This document shows positions 44,107 through 52,711 of a DNA stretch of 64,000 nt, in pieces. The notes below the pieces were generated by a model, which did no database searches, had not been told where the DNA came from, and worked only from the letters and a program-made list of their open reading frames with translations. Source of the stretch: Mycolicibacterium flavescens (GTDB lineage: Bacteria; Actinomycetota; Actinomycetes; Mycobacteriales; Mycobacteriaceae); contig NZ_MIHA01000007.1 in the NCBI RefSeq assembly GCF_001722335.1, forward strand, positions 186,001 through 250,000, read 5' to 3'. The translations under genes were made by a program, and so were the position numbers. Within the stretch, counting starts at the first letter, position 1. Each line of letters opens with the position of its first letter.

Positions 44107-44135
44107 TTGACTACATATTTAGCAAACAATAGACT
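44107..44135 (+). promoter_or_regulatory. Consensus SigA-type promoter of the exopolysaccharide operon
   Basis: TTGACT (44107-44112) and TAGACT (44130-44135) are separated by exactly 17 bp of AT-rich sequence. This is the best -35/-10 pair seen in the window. Initiation near 44142 would leave a leader of about 215 nt before ATG44358. Confidence 0.65.
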
Positions 44136-44319
44136 AGCGCCATCTGCATCATGGGTGCAGGGAATGGCAAACCGTAGGGAGGACGGGTGCCGGCACGGTG
44201 TGCGAAACATCGACTCGGGTGGAGACGGGCTGAGAGGCCCGGTGCAGGGTCCGCATGACGGAACTCGCAGTCGGGTCTGGGCTCTTCCTGTTCGGAACGT
44301 CCGAGTCAATCGGTCGGTG

Positions 44320-44343
44320 AGTGTTCGCGAAGTTGCGAACACT
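44320..44343. promoter_or_regulatory. Inverted repeat just upstream of the exopolysaccharide operon
   Basis: AGTGTTCGC (44320-44328) and GCGAACACT (44335-44343) are exact inverse copies with a 6-bp spacer. They end a few bases before the GGGG ribosome-binding site of the ATG at 44358. Either an operator or a leader hairpin that can hide the ribosome-binding site. Confidence 0.5.
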
Positions 44344-44357
44344 GACCTGGGGGACAT

Positions 44358-45710
44358 ATGGAAATCCAGGAACTCTGTCGCGTCCTACGCCAACGTTGGC
44401 GAATCGTGGCAATCGCGACGTTGGTCTGCGTCTCACTCTCGCTCGGCTGGTCGTTGGCGGGCCCGGTCTCGTACAAGGCGGAGGGCAGGGTCATCATCTC
44501 GACCTCCGGCAGCCTGAGCACCGGCACCGACGCATTCCATGGCGAGCAGGTGTCCGTAGAACGGGCCCCGACATACGCGCAGCTGCTGAAGGGCCCGGAA
44601 GTTGCTGCGCGGGCGTCGAAGCGACTCCACGGCGACATCTCCGCTGCAACCATTCAGGACTCCGTCGACGCGCGGATCTCCTCCCGGCTCCCGATGGTGA
44701 TCGTCAGTGCTCAATCACCGAACGCCAACGACGCGGTTCAGATGGTCTTCGCCGCCGAACAGGGTCTGCAGGAGTATGTCACCGAGATCGAGCGACGCGG
44801 TCGCGACGGATCACTGTCCTCGATAACGCTCAGCGGCGACCCCCCGACGGTTGCGCGGGTGGGCAACCCTGCGCTGAACGCGACGCTGGCGGCACTGCTG
44901 GGGCTTGTCCTGGGGACGATGCTCGCTGTCTACCGCGATCGAACGGATCCGGTTGTCAAGAGCGCAAACCAGATTGGACGCCTTGGCCTCAGATACTGCG
45001 GGTCGATCACGGCTACGGAAAATGCCTCGGCGCTGGACGACGCTTTCCGCCGACTCGCCGTCGGATGTGTGGTCTCCAACCAGCTCGACACGAAAAGGGT
45101 GCTGGTTGTGGGCGTCGACCGTGGATTCGAGACTTGTTTCATTGCAAGAGGTCTGGCCGGAGGGCTGGCGGCATGTGGACGTCGGACCACACTGGTCAAT
45201 GCAATCACCGGGAACCGGCGCGAAACCGGATTCGGATTGTCCGATGTGCTCAACGGATCGCGCACGTGGACAGAATGCATCCACCGGACCGGTACCGATC
45301 ACCTGTTGGAGATGGGCGTCGGTACCGAAAGCACCTCCCTTGACGCCCTGCTCATCGACAGCAGGAACGAGAACGGCCGCGTCCCGCGTGGCGATCGCGA
45401 TGAGCACCTCGTCATCGGCGGACCGTCGATCGCTCACTCATCGACTGCGGTCGCCTTGACCGCAATCGCCGATTCGGCGCTGATCGTTGTCACCGAAGGT
45501 GAATCGCTCGTGTCGGACGTCCTTGAAGCCAAGTTGATCCTCGAAGCAATGGACACTCCGATAATCGGAATGGTCTACGTGATCGGTGCGCCGCTGCATG
45601 ACCGTGACGACAGCAATGTTCTCGCCGAGGTCGTACACGGTGCTTCGGGTCCGCATACCACGTCGAACAGCTCTCATCCCCGGCCCGTATCACCATCGGA
45701 TGCGTCATGA
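44358..45710 (+). CDS. Wzz-like polysaccharide co-polymerase with degenerate BY-kinase domain
   Basis: This 450-residue protein begins with a Wzz chain-length domain: TM helix near residues 14-34, a periplasmic part (AEGRVIISTSGSLSTGTDAF to AAEQGLQEYVTEIERRG) and a second TM helix (NATLAALLGLVLGTMLAVY, about 174-192). The cytoplasmic half aligns with CpsD/CapB-type tyrosine kinases (GLSDVLNGSRTW, LLEMGVGTES), but the Walker A loop is replaced by VGVDRGFETC, the Walker A' acid is missing (TLVNAIT), and no C-terminal tyrosine cluster is present. It probably controls chain length or assembly without kinase activity. First gene of the forward exopolysaccharide operon; overlaps the next gene by 4 bp. 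Confidence 0.82.
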   Translation: MEIQELCRVLRQRWRIVAIATLVCVSLSLGWSLAGPVSYKAEGRVIISTSGSLSTGTDAFHGEQVSVERAPTYAQLLKGPEVAARASKRLHGDISAATIQDSVDARISSRLPMVIVSAQSPNANDAVQMVFAAEQGLQEYVTEIERRGRDGSLSSITLSGDPPTVARVGNPALNATLAALLGLVLGTMLAVYRDRTDPVVKSANQIGRLGLRYCGSITATENASALDDAFRRLAVGCVVSNQLDTKRVLVVGVDRGFETCFIARGLAGGLAACGRRTTLVNAITGNRRETGFGLSDVLNGSRTWTECIHRTGTDHLLEMGVGTESTSLDALLIDSRNENGRVPRGDRDEHLVIGGPSIAHSSTAVALTAIADSALIVVTEGESLVSDVLEAKLILEAMDTPIIGMVYVIGAPLHDRDDSNVLAEVVHGASGPHTTSNSSHPRPVSPSDAS

Positions 45711-46498
45711 CGATGCGCGCAACAGGACGGTTGAGAAAAGCGGGAAGCCGGCTGAGCACGAGCAGGTTTGCCACCGTCGTGGTGGTGGTGCTGGCGGTGA
45801 CGGTCACGCTACTGGCCAGTCAAGTGACCGACAAGATGCGTGAGACAGCGGTATCCGCACAAGCCATTGAACGACCGTCGGCGGCGACGCCGGTGTCCGA
45901 ATCGCCGTCGGCGAAGGAGTTGGCGGTGTTCATCGGGGACTTGACCGACGGGTCAGCCGAAGGCGGTGTGGGGGAAAAGAACTGGACCTCAATCCTCTCC
46001 GCGAACCTTGAGAAGACTATTCCGCTGAGGACTGTGGTGGACAGCAGCGGCGGAGGTTCGGGGTACGTGGTCCGCGGGCCGAGTCCGACATTCGCTGAGC
46101 AAGTACGACGCCTCGTCACACCGGATGCGCGGGTGGTCTCGATATCTGGAAGCAGGAACGATGTGGTCGCAGAACCGAATCAGGTCACGGCGGACGCGCT
46201 CGAGACCTACACCCTTGTCGAATCGCTGGCGCCTCAAGCGCAACTGATCATCATCGGTCCCACCTGGGGTAACAGTGAGCCGAACGAAAGCATCCTCAAG
46301 ACGCGGGATGCTGTCCGCGACGCCGCCGCCAAAGTGGACGCCCTCTTCGTCGACCCGATCCAAGACAGGTGGTTCACGAATGGCGAGCCAGGACTGGTCG
46401 GAGCAGACAACATGCACCCGACCGACCTCGCGAACGCGCGGATCGCCGAGCATCTGTATCCGGTCTTTCTCCAGGCACTGAGCGCGAACACCACCTAG
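45707..46498 (+). CDS. SGNH hydrolase-like protein lacking the catalytic serine
   Basis: This 263-residue membrane-anchored protein (TM helix 20-38) has an SGNH-hydrolase domain. Block I, normally GDS, reads GDLTDG (77-82), so the nucleophilic Ser is gone. Block II Gly (SGGGSGYV), block III Asn (SGSRND) and the block V Asp-x-x-His (Asp234, His237 in DNMHPTD) are kept. Its paralogue at 49119-49934 keeps GDSYTEG and shares the following GGxGxKNWT segment and the DP-IxDRWF block. It may serve as a non-catalytic polysaccharide-binding partner. It starts inside the stop of the upstream co-polymerase gene. Confidence 0.8.
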   Translation: MTMRATGRLRKAGSRLSTSRFATVVVVVLAVTVTLLASQVTDKMRETAVSAQAIERPSAATPVSESPSAKELAVFIGDLTDGSAEGGVGEKNWTSILSANLEKTIPLRTVVDSSGGGSGYVVRGPSPTFAEQVRRLVTPDARVVSISGSRNDVVAEPNQVTADALETYTLVESLAPQAQLIIIGPTWGNSEPNESILKTRDAVRDAAAKVDALFVDPIQDRWFTNGEPGLVGADNMHPTDLANARIAEHLYPVFLQALSANTT

Positions 46499-46553
46499 CC
46501 GGCATTGATGACCGGGTGGGGCGAGTCCAGCTCGACAAGACAGGGGTATCGAC

Positions 46554-47753
46554 GTGACCAATAGCATGAATTGGCTTACCCGCAAGCGCTGGCCACTCGT
46601 TGCGGTAGCGGCGGTGTGTGGAGCTCTGGTCGGCTACTTCATCGCCTTCGCCGCAGACCCTACCTACACCTCGAAGGCGACCCTGTATGTCGCGCCGCCG
46701 ATCAGTAGCAGCCCTACGGACGCGGTGATGGGCGACCAGTACGCCGACAACCGCACGCAGTTATACCTTCAGCTCATCAAGAGTGACGAACTCGCCGGAC
46801 TCGTGGCTAAGGAGCTGAAAAGCTCTGAACCCGCGGCCGCGCTGGTCAAAAGCATTGACGCCATCCGCGTCCATCAGGCACCTCTCCTCGAGATCGAGGC
46901 ACGAGGTTCTTCCCCGGAGGCAGCGCACTCGCTGGCCAAGGCCTACGTTGACCAGCTTCCGGAATTTGCGCGGTCGGTAGAGCAGAACAGCGGCCTGCGA
47001 GAGGGCTCTGCTCTGGTTTCGGTCGCCGGGCCGACCGAAATCACGCAAGGCTCCGGCGGTTTGCAGCCCTGGCTGACGTTGATCTTCTGCACCGTCCTGT
47101 TCGCCGGTGCCGCGTCGGCATATGTCATCAGAAGGAGCTCCCGAAATCCCACCGCACGCAACATCGGAGCTCTCCGCAGAGCAATGCCGACATCCTTCAT
47201 CGCAGAGGTAGGGCACGACCCCGCGGATATCCTGAAGTTCGGAGCCATGCTCTTCGCGGCACCCCATTCAACACGGCAGGTCATCTTCGCCGGCGCCAGG
47301 CGGGCAGATGCTCTTGAGGAATTCACCAGCGAGCTGACGCGGTCCCTGCGGGGCGCCGGGATAGCGTGCACACGTGTGAAATCCGGTGATCCGGTCGGGT
47401 CGAACGGGGGTGACGACGATCCGCACACCATTACGGTGTTCGACGCTCCTGGGCTCCTCGACGACAGCCACCGGATCGCCGCTCTGGCATTGCGTTCAAG
47501 AACTGCGGTGATCGTTGCGCGTCGGACGACCCTGGTCGAAGACGTCGTTCAGCTGCAGAAGCTGCTGAATTTGAACGGAATTGCCGTCAAGGGCGTCATC
47601 AGCGCCCGTCGCACAAGCGCGAAGGACGCCAGGAGACATGATGAAGTCATCGGTGTTGCCTCTGACGGTGCCCCCGGAGACACTCATCCAACGCCCGAGT
47701 TGTTAGAGGCCGGCACCGGTCCGCGTCGCGAGAGCCCTACCCGCGATGAGTAA
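46554..47753 (+). CDS. Second Wzz-like co-polymerase with degenerate kinase-like domain
   Basis: This 399-residue protein starts with a Wzz domain (TM 13-33; SKATLYVAPPISSSPTDAVMGDQYADNRTQLYLQLIKSDELAGLV; second TM about 175-195, LTLIFCTVLFAGAASAYVI). The cytoplasmic part keeps the outline of a BY-kinase (VFDAPGLLDDSHRIAALALRSRTAVIVARRTTLVEDVV corresponds to the Walker B region and the following strand) but has no Walker A: the position reads FAGARRADALEEF. It is a divergent paralogue of the 44358 protein. The start GTG46554 lies 56 bp after the SGNH gene, and its end overlaps the polymerase gene by 8 bp. Confidence 0.8.
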   Translation: MTNSMNWLTRKRWPLVAVAAVCGALVGYFIAFAADPTYTSKATLYVAPPISSSPTDAVMGDQYADNRTQLYLQLIKSDELAGLVAKELKSSEPAAALVKSIDAIRVHQAPLLEIEARGSSPEAAHSLAKAYVDQLPEFARSVEQNSGLREGSALVSVAGPTEITQGSGGLQPWLTLIFCTVLFAGAASAYVIRRSSRNPTARNIGALRRAMPTSFIAEVGHDPADILKFGAMLFAAPHSTRQVIFAGARRADALEEFTSELTRSLRGAGIACTRVKSGDPVGSNGGDDDPHTITVFDAPGLLDDSHRIAALALRSRTAVIVARRTTLVEDVVQLQKLLNLNGIAVKGVISARRTSAKDARRHDEVIGVASDGAPGDTHPTPELLEAGTGPRRESPTRDE

Positions 47754-49122
47754 CCTCCAACTCCTGGTGCTGGCATTGATTTCGGTTGCCGCAGCGGTGT
47801 ACTGGAGTGTCAAGTGGACGAGTGCGGCGTGGGCCCCGACGGTCTTGGCGTTGATCATGCTGCTCATGGCTTTCGGTGGCCCGGTCTGGGATTGGTCCAA
47901 GTGGAGCGGTGGCTCAGGTCTGAGCCCCACCGTGAGGTCGGCCTCGTTCGCCGAGTCGCAAGCGGTGACCGCGTTCCTGTGGGCCACCATCGGGGCGGCG
48001 TTGTCATCGCTGGCGGTCCCGCGAACGCAGGAGATCGTGCGCACCGGCGATACTTGGTCTCCATCGAGGAAAATCTCGATTGCGATTGTCACCACCGCGA
48101 CGATCAGCCTGATCGGGTTTCTACTCGGACAGGGCCCGAGCATCGTCAGAAAACCAGTCTATGGCGAGTTCGACGGGAATGCGTTCATCCTGCGCGTGTT
48201 CTGGCCTAGCGGCCTGATAGTCGGTTTGATCTGCCTGGCATTGATCGCTGTCGAGAAAAATCGAAGGCTGCGCTTGCTCATGCTGGCAGTCGCCGCATTG
48301 TGGTTCCTCGCGACGACCGTGGAGGGCAGTCGGACCGCGGTGGCTTTCCCGATCGTGGGCGCGATGTTGATAATTCACCACGAGATTTCTCGACGACGAC
48401 TGCATCTACCCATGATCGCGGCGGCGTTCACGCTTCTTGCTACCGCTGTTGTTGTGTTCAGTATCAGCTTGCTATCTCGCTCGATACCGCACGGCATTCT
48501 CAATCTTCCGAATGTCGTGGGAGTGACACTTGCAGACGCACGCGCGTCGACCGATTCGTACTTGTACCCGCTCAAGCAGCTAGCATCCTCGGTCTTCGTC
48601 TCGTTTCCCATCGCCGAGCAGTCCGCAACCTATGAGGTGGGATTGGACGTGCTGGTGGCGAATGCCAATGCCCTGCCCGGAACCGCGCAACCGGCCGAAC
48701 TCGAACGCTATTGGCCCTATGAATGGGTGCCGCTCTCTTTCGCCGGAACCTGGTTCGATGCAGCCGGCTGGATCGGCCAATTCCTCCTGTTCGGCGCCAT
48801 TGGCTGGATGTCCGGCAAGACCGCACACAACCTTCAGCGAAGCCAGTTTCAAACACTTTGGTTCGTGCCAATTTATACCGCCGCCATGATCGGTGCACTG
48901 TCGGCCCAGTACTCGTCTCGTATGGTCTGGAGACTCGTTTCCATCGCGGCTTTTCTCTTCTTCGTGTCTTTTCTGCTCCGGCGTACGCGGCAGTGGGAGG
49001 GACTACACAACGGCGATCAAGGGAAAGGGCCGCCGGAAGTGCCCGACGACGGAGCCAGAAGCGGTCATTCGGGGAGGCTGACTAGCTCTCGGCGCCAATT
49101 GGCGGGAGTTGACCGAACATGA
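47746..49122 (+). CDS. Wzy-like O-antigen/exopolysaccharide polymerase
   Basis: This 458-residue polytopic protein has about 10-12 hydrophobic helices and a long extracytoplasmic loop (about 285-335, with LADARASTDSYLYPLKQLASSV and YPYEWVPLSFAGTWFD) between late helices, the usual arrangement of Wzy polymerases, which have little sequence identity. It would link repeat units outside the membrane, with length control from the two Wzz-like proteins. Its start overlaps the upstream gene by 8 bp, and its stop overlaps the SGNH gene by 4 bp. Family assignment rests on topology and context. Confidence 0.72.
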   Translation: MSNLQLLVLALISVAAAVYWSVKWTSAAWAPTVLALIMLLMAFGGPVWDWSKWSGGSGLSPTVRSASFAESQAVTAFLWATIGAALSSLAVPRTQEIVRTGDTWSPSRKISIAIVTTATISLIGFLLGQGPSIVRKPVYGEFDGNAFILRVFWPSGLIVGLICLALIAVEKNRRLRLLMLAVAALWFLATTVEGSRTAVAFPIVGAMLIIHHEISRRRLHLPMIAAAFTLLATAVVVFSISLLSRSIPHGILNLPNVVGVTLADARASTDSYLYPLKQLASSVFVSFPIAEQSATYEVGLDVLVANANALPGTAQPAELERYWPYEWVPLSFAGTWFDAAGWIGQFLLFGAIGWMSGKTAHNLQRSQFQTLWFVPIYTAAMIGALSAQYSSRMVWRLVSIAAFLFFVSFLLRRTRQWEGLHNGDQGKGPPEVPDDGARSGHSGRLTSSRRQLAGVDRT

Positions 49123-49934
49123 GTCACAAAGCCAAAGCACCAACAGACAGGCATTGGAACAAGACCGGGATAGGCGCTCTGATTCTCGCCGTCGTCGTAA
49201 TCGTGGGCGCTGCCGGCATCGCAGCTACGCGCGCAGATCAACCGCTCCCGACCGTAACCAAGGCGCCGATCACAGCCCAGAACCCGAGAGAGATGCTGGT
49301 AATCGGAGACTCCTACACAGAAGGGACCCCTCTGGGCGGCGAGGGAGACAAGAACTGGACCCAATTGGCGCTGCGCCAACTTCGCAGAGAAGGTGTCGAC
49401 ATCACGGCAACTGTGTCGGCTGCCGGGGGGTCGGGCTATGTGACACGCGGCCTGTCCGGAACGGTTTTCGGGCAGGCGTTGCAGAGCGCGATATCGGCAG
49501 ACGGGGGAAGCGAAGCTCCAGAAGATATCGTGCTGATCTTCGGAGGGACGAACGACCAGATCGCGCCGCGAGACACCGAGGCCGTCGCTGTCCGCGATGT
49601 GCTGAAGTCCGCACGGGCGCGAGCACCCCGGGCGAAACTGATCGTCGTGGGCCCCGTATGGCCCGATTCTGAGCCCTCACCGGCGGTCCTCCAGATTCGT
49701 GACATCGTGCGGGCCGAAGCCGCAAGAGCGGGAGCCACATTCGTAGATCCGATAGCCGACAGGTGGTTCTCGGCTGAGCCACAACTGATCGGCGACGACG
49801 GCGTACATCCCACCGACATGGGCCATGTGTATATGTCGGAAAGGCTGTTGCCGGTCATTCGTTCCGAGCTGACGCGGGCGCAACAGGAACGGGAAGCGGC
49901 GGCCGAGCAGCCCGTGCGCGCCGGCGGCCGATGA
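49119..49934 (+). CDS. SGNH/GDSL hydrolase, intact catalytic residues
   Basis: This 271-residue protein has one N-terminal TM helix (about 17-36) and an extracytoplasmic SGNH domain. Block I GDSYTEG (63-69), block II Gly (AAGGSGYVTRG), block III Asn (FGGTND) and block V GDDGVHPTD with Asp and His are all present, so it should be an active esterase, for example an O-acetyl esterase or transferase acting on the polymer. It is the paralogue of the 45707 protein. ATG49119 overlaps the polymerase stop (ATGA). Confidence 0.85.
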   Translation: MSHKAKAPTDRHWNKTGIGALILAVVVIVGAAGIAATRADQPLPTVTKAPITAQNPREMLVIGDSYTEGTPLGGEGDKNWTQLALRQLRREGVDITATVSAAGGSGYVTRGLSGTVFGQALQSAISADGGSEAPEDIVLIFGGTNDQIAPRDTEAVAVRDVLKSARARAPRAKLIVVGPVWPDSEPSPAVLQIRDIVRAEAARAGATFVDPIADRWFSAEPQLIGDDGVHPTDMGHVYMSERLLPVIRSELTRAQQEREAAAEQPVRAGGR

Positions 49935-49997
49935 AGGTGGATACGTCTATGGTGTGCACCGACGTAGGTTCACCGGCCATCCAGGAGTGGTGCAGCG

Positions 49998-51230
49998 GTG
50001 ACACGTAACTCGGACATATCTCGCCGCCATCTGATGGTCTCGGGATTGACAGTCGCCGCCGTCGTCGGCGGCTCGAGTTGCACCACCAATTCCCCGCCGC
50101 CGCCGACAGTGCAGGACTACTTCCAGTGCGATCCGCCGCGCGACTACCCCACCATCGACTATGCGGTCGTGACGGACGCCGCTTTCGACGGAGGCGCCGA
50201 CCCTTCTGGCCGACGTGACTGTTCGAATGCCGTGCGCGCCGCGGTGGCGACCGGAAAACCGGTCTACATTCCGCCGGGCAGTTATACCTACCACGGCCCC
50301 GGCATCGACCACCCAGCGCCCTTCATCGTCGGCGCCGGCCAAGGCCGAACCACTGTCACGCTCGGGCCGGAGACCACGTTCATCGATTCAGACCAGGTGT
50401 GGTTGAGCCTGACGCTTCGCGGAATCAGATTCAACGGCGGAGTTGGCCACGTCAAGAATCGCTTCCACGGCATCAACGTGACCGACTTCCATACGGTGAG
50501 CGATTGCGCGTTCATCAACTACAGCGGTGCCAGCATCTCGACAAACAGCGTGGATCACCCCTACTGGAAGATAGAGGGAAACATCTTCAGGGGATCGAAC
50601 TACCTGACGTCTATGGGCATCGCCCTGTCAGGTCTGACTGACGGCACCACGATCGCGAACAACGCATTCCTCGCCAACCGCGTACACATCAAGGTCGGCC
50701 GCGGGGGTAACAACACCTACATTCACAACTGCGATTTTCTCCGGTTCGGAGGGCAGCAGGGCGTTCCGCGAATCGATGTGTGGTTCACCCTGTCTGTGGA
50801 CGAAATAAACTGCGGCGCTGGAATGGTCATCACGCGATGCAAGTTCGGGAATGAATTCCTCGACGAGCGGGACCTCCGAATCGTGTATGCAGACGAGACG
50901 GACGGGCGCATGAACGACGAGAGGTGGCCGCTGCTCGACAAGCCGTCCACGAACTGGATAGGCGGGCACACGGTCACGGCGGTATTCGCCAACGGCATCG
51001 GTGATCGCGCGCCGATCCCCTTGGTCCGGTCCACCACATCGAACGTCGTCGGGTCCACATACGGGCCGGTCACCATGGCCGGTAACTCGGGGGCGCCGAT
51101 CCTGTCGACGATCATGCCACTGCGGAACGGAGGACACAGCAACTACGTCGGGCCGCTGCTACGCGCCACGGGATATACCGGTCCGCTACCGCGACTTCTG
51201 GTGAGCGACCACCCGCCGGCGGGACGGTGA
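49998..51230 (+). CDS. Tat-exported right-handed beta-helix protein (pectate lyase-like fold)
   Basis: This 410-residue protein has a twin-arginine signal (ISRRHLMVSGLTVAAVVG), possibly with a lipidated Cys (GGSSC). The mature part begins like phage tailspike/pectate-lyase-like proteins (AVVTDAAFDGGADPSGRRDCSNAVRAAVATGKPVYIPPGSYTY) and continues with stacked strands (GIRFNGG, CAFINYSGASI, NIFRGSNY, NAFLANRVHI, NCDFLRFGG), i.e. a parallel beta-helix. Such proteins bind, cleave or modify polysaccharides. The start is GTG49998, 63 bp after the SGNH gene. Catalytic residues cannot be assigned. Confidence 0.8.
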   Translation: MTRNSDISRRHLMVSGLTVAAVVGGSSCTTNSPPPPTVQDYFQCDPPRDYPTIDYAVVTDAAFDGGADPSGRRDCSNAVRAAVATGKPVYIPPGSYTYHGPGIDHPAPFIVGAGQGRTTVTLGPETTFIDSDQVWLSLTLRGIRFNGGVGHVKNRFHGINVTDFHTVSDCAFINYSGASISTNSVDHPYWKIEGNIFRGSNYLTSMGIALSGLTDGTTIANNAFLANRVHIKVGRGGNNTYIHNCDFLRFGGQQGVPRIDVWFTLSVDEINCGAGMVITRCKFGNEFLDERDLRIVYADETDGRMNDERWPLLDKPSTNWIGGHTVTAVFANGIGDRAPIPLVRSTTSNVVGSTYGPVTMAGNSGAPILSTIMPLRNGGHSNYVGPLLRATGYTGPLPRLLVSDHPPAGR

Positions 51231-51333
51231 AGAGTCCCGACCGCGCTCTGCGGCCGATGAGTCAAGGTGACAATGCCTGATGTGGTTGATCACGCGCGGC
51301 GGCGTTTCGACTCACCGGGTCGGAGTCCGAGGC

Positions 51334-52548
51334 ATGAGCGTGATGAGCGTTGTCGCGCAGAAGCTCTCGACACAACCGCTCTTTGTTGCACAAGTATGCG
51401 CCAGCGGTGCCGGTGCCCTCGCGATGGTGATGGCGGCGTCAGCGATGCCGCCGGACAGTTTCACCACCTTCGCACTGTTGATACTGATCACCTTCATCTC
51501 CACCGGAGCCATCCGGTCGTTCCTGTTTCTGCCGGCATTGCTCGAGACACGCAACAATCCAGGTGCGCACGTTCACATCCGAGCGGCGTCGGTCGGCGCT
51601 GGAGCCGCCGCGGTCAGTTTCGTAGTGCCCGCCGCCGTGCTCGGCGTCGCCAAACCGGGATGGCTGGCACTGCTCGCTCTCGCGAGCACATTGCCCGTGA
51701 TGTCCGAGTGGCTGCGGATGCGCGGGATGGCGCTGGACGAACGATGGGCAGTAGCCCGCAGCGACGTGTTGCGTTTGGCGGCAACCATTTTGGGTGTCCC
51801 AGTGCTGTGGTGGACTCAGGCGCCCGAATCGTTCTTCCTCTTCGTCAACATCACATATCTGACGAACGTGCTCTACTTGATGGTCCGGTTGCCCGCCGTC
51901 TCCGCGCACCTGTCGCCGGTGCGGTTCTGGCGGCCGGCCGCTTCGATACTTACTGATTTCCTGATCGGGCAGCTTGTCTCGTCGATACCGATGATCGTCC
52001 TGGGCGGCGTCGGGAGTTCGCAGTACATCGGCGGCGTGCGCATTGCACAGACGCTGCTGGGTCCCCTGAATCTGATCATGGCGGCAACCTGGACCAACCT
52101 GATGGCGGACGGCGCGACCCGCGAGTCCCATTCTCAGGCAGCGAGTTTGATCCGGCACGGACGCAGAAGTGCGATACGTCTGACCGTCCTCTCGCTGGCG
52201 GTGGTGCCTCTCGTCGTTGTCATTCTGGTTTTCACGGGGTTCAGTTTCCGCGGTGCGGACAATCATTCGCTGATCGTGGGTACCGTTCTGGTCGGCGCAT
52301 TGGCGCTGACGTCCGGATTCGCCGGCGTGGACAGCATGGTGCTGAGATTGCTCGGCCACCACACCACCGCTACGGTGGGCCGCGCGTTCCTTGTGGCCGC
52401 AACTGGGGCGGGATATGCGCTCGGGTACGTCGCCGGCGGCGTGGACGGAAGCTTGATCCTCGGATTCGTCTGTGCAGCAGTTGCCAATCCACTTGCGTTC
52501 GTAGTGCCTGCGGTCATCATCTACCGGCGCCATTACTCGCAGGAGTAG
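51334..52548 (+). CDS. Wzx-like polysaccharide flippase
   Basis: This 404-residue membrane protein with about 12 helices is similar in design to MATE/MOP-type oligosaccharide flippases (paired segments such as TILGVPVLWW and ILTDFLIGQLVSSIPMIVLGGVGSSQYIGGVRIAQTLLGPLNLIMAATW). It would move the lipid-linked repeat unit across the membrane. The frame is open to 51280, but ATG51334 follows GGAG with 8 nt spacing. A second, fused flippase lies on the opposite strand at 53452-55401, so the locus has two. Confidence 0.78.
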   Translation: MSVMSVVAQKLSTQPLFVAQVCASGAGALAMVMAASAMPPDSFTTFALLILITFISTGAIRSFLFLPALLETRNNPGAHVHIRAASVGAGAAAVSFVVPAAVLGVAKPGWLALLALASTLPVMSEWLRMRGMALDERWAVARSDVLRLAATILGVPVLWWTQAPESFFLFVNITYLTNVLYLMVRLPAVSAHLSPVRFWRPAASILTDFLIGQLVSSIPMIVLGGVGSSQYIGGVRIAQTLLGPLNLIMAATWTNLMADGATRESHSQAASLIRHGRRSAIRLTVLSLAVVPLVVVILVFTGFSFRGADNHSLIVGTVLVGALALTSGFAGVDSMVLRLLGHHTTATVGRAFLVAATGAGYALGYVAGGVDGSLILGFVCAAVANPLAFVVPAVIIYRRHYSQE

Positions 52549-52711
52549 GAGTGGCCCGCGCGTGAGACGGTGTGCGGGGAGGCCCCCGTGGGCGGTCGCG
52601 GGAGAATTCGGCAGAGCGCCATATCGGGGGCCCATTTGCTGCTATTGTTCGGTTCACTGGTCCGTCGGAAGAACCAGTTTTCTGAGTGACGCAACCACCG
52701 GGGGGTTGAGC

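Larger units (their letters stand above)
43708..44357. other. Long intergenic region with promoter and structured leader of the exopolysaccharide operon
   Basis: This 650-bp region between divergent genes is more AT-rich than its surroundings near 43790 and 44100. It contains a consensus promoter at 44107-44135 and a downstream leader of about 215 nt with several short hairpins: CTGCA/TGCAG near 44148-44165, the palindrome GTGCCGGCAC, CGGGC/GCCCG around TGAGAG, and an inverted repeat right before the ribosome-binding site. No convincing small gene was found. Confidence 0.55.

Noticed and set aside
44143..44290. Riboswitch resemblance in the leader (GGCAAACC near 44166 as in c-di-GMP-I; GGCTGAGA near 44228 as in TPP)
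   Set aside because: The rest of each consensus core is missing, so neither class can be claimed; kept only as an unassigned structured leader.
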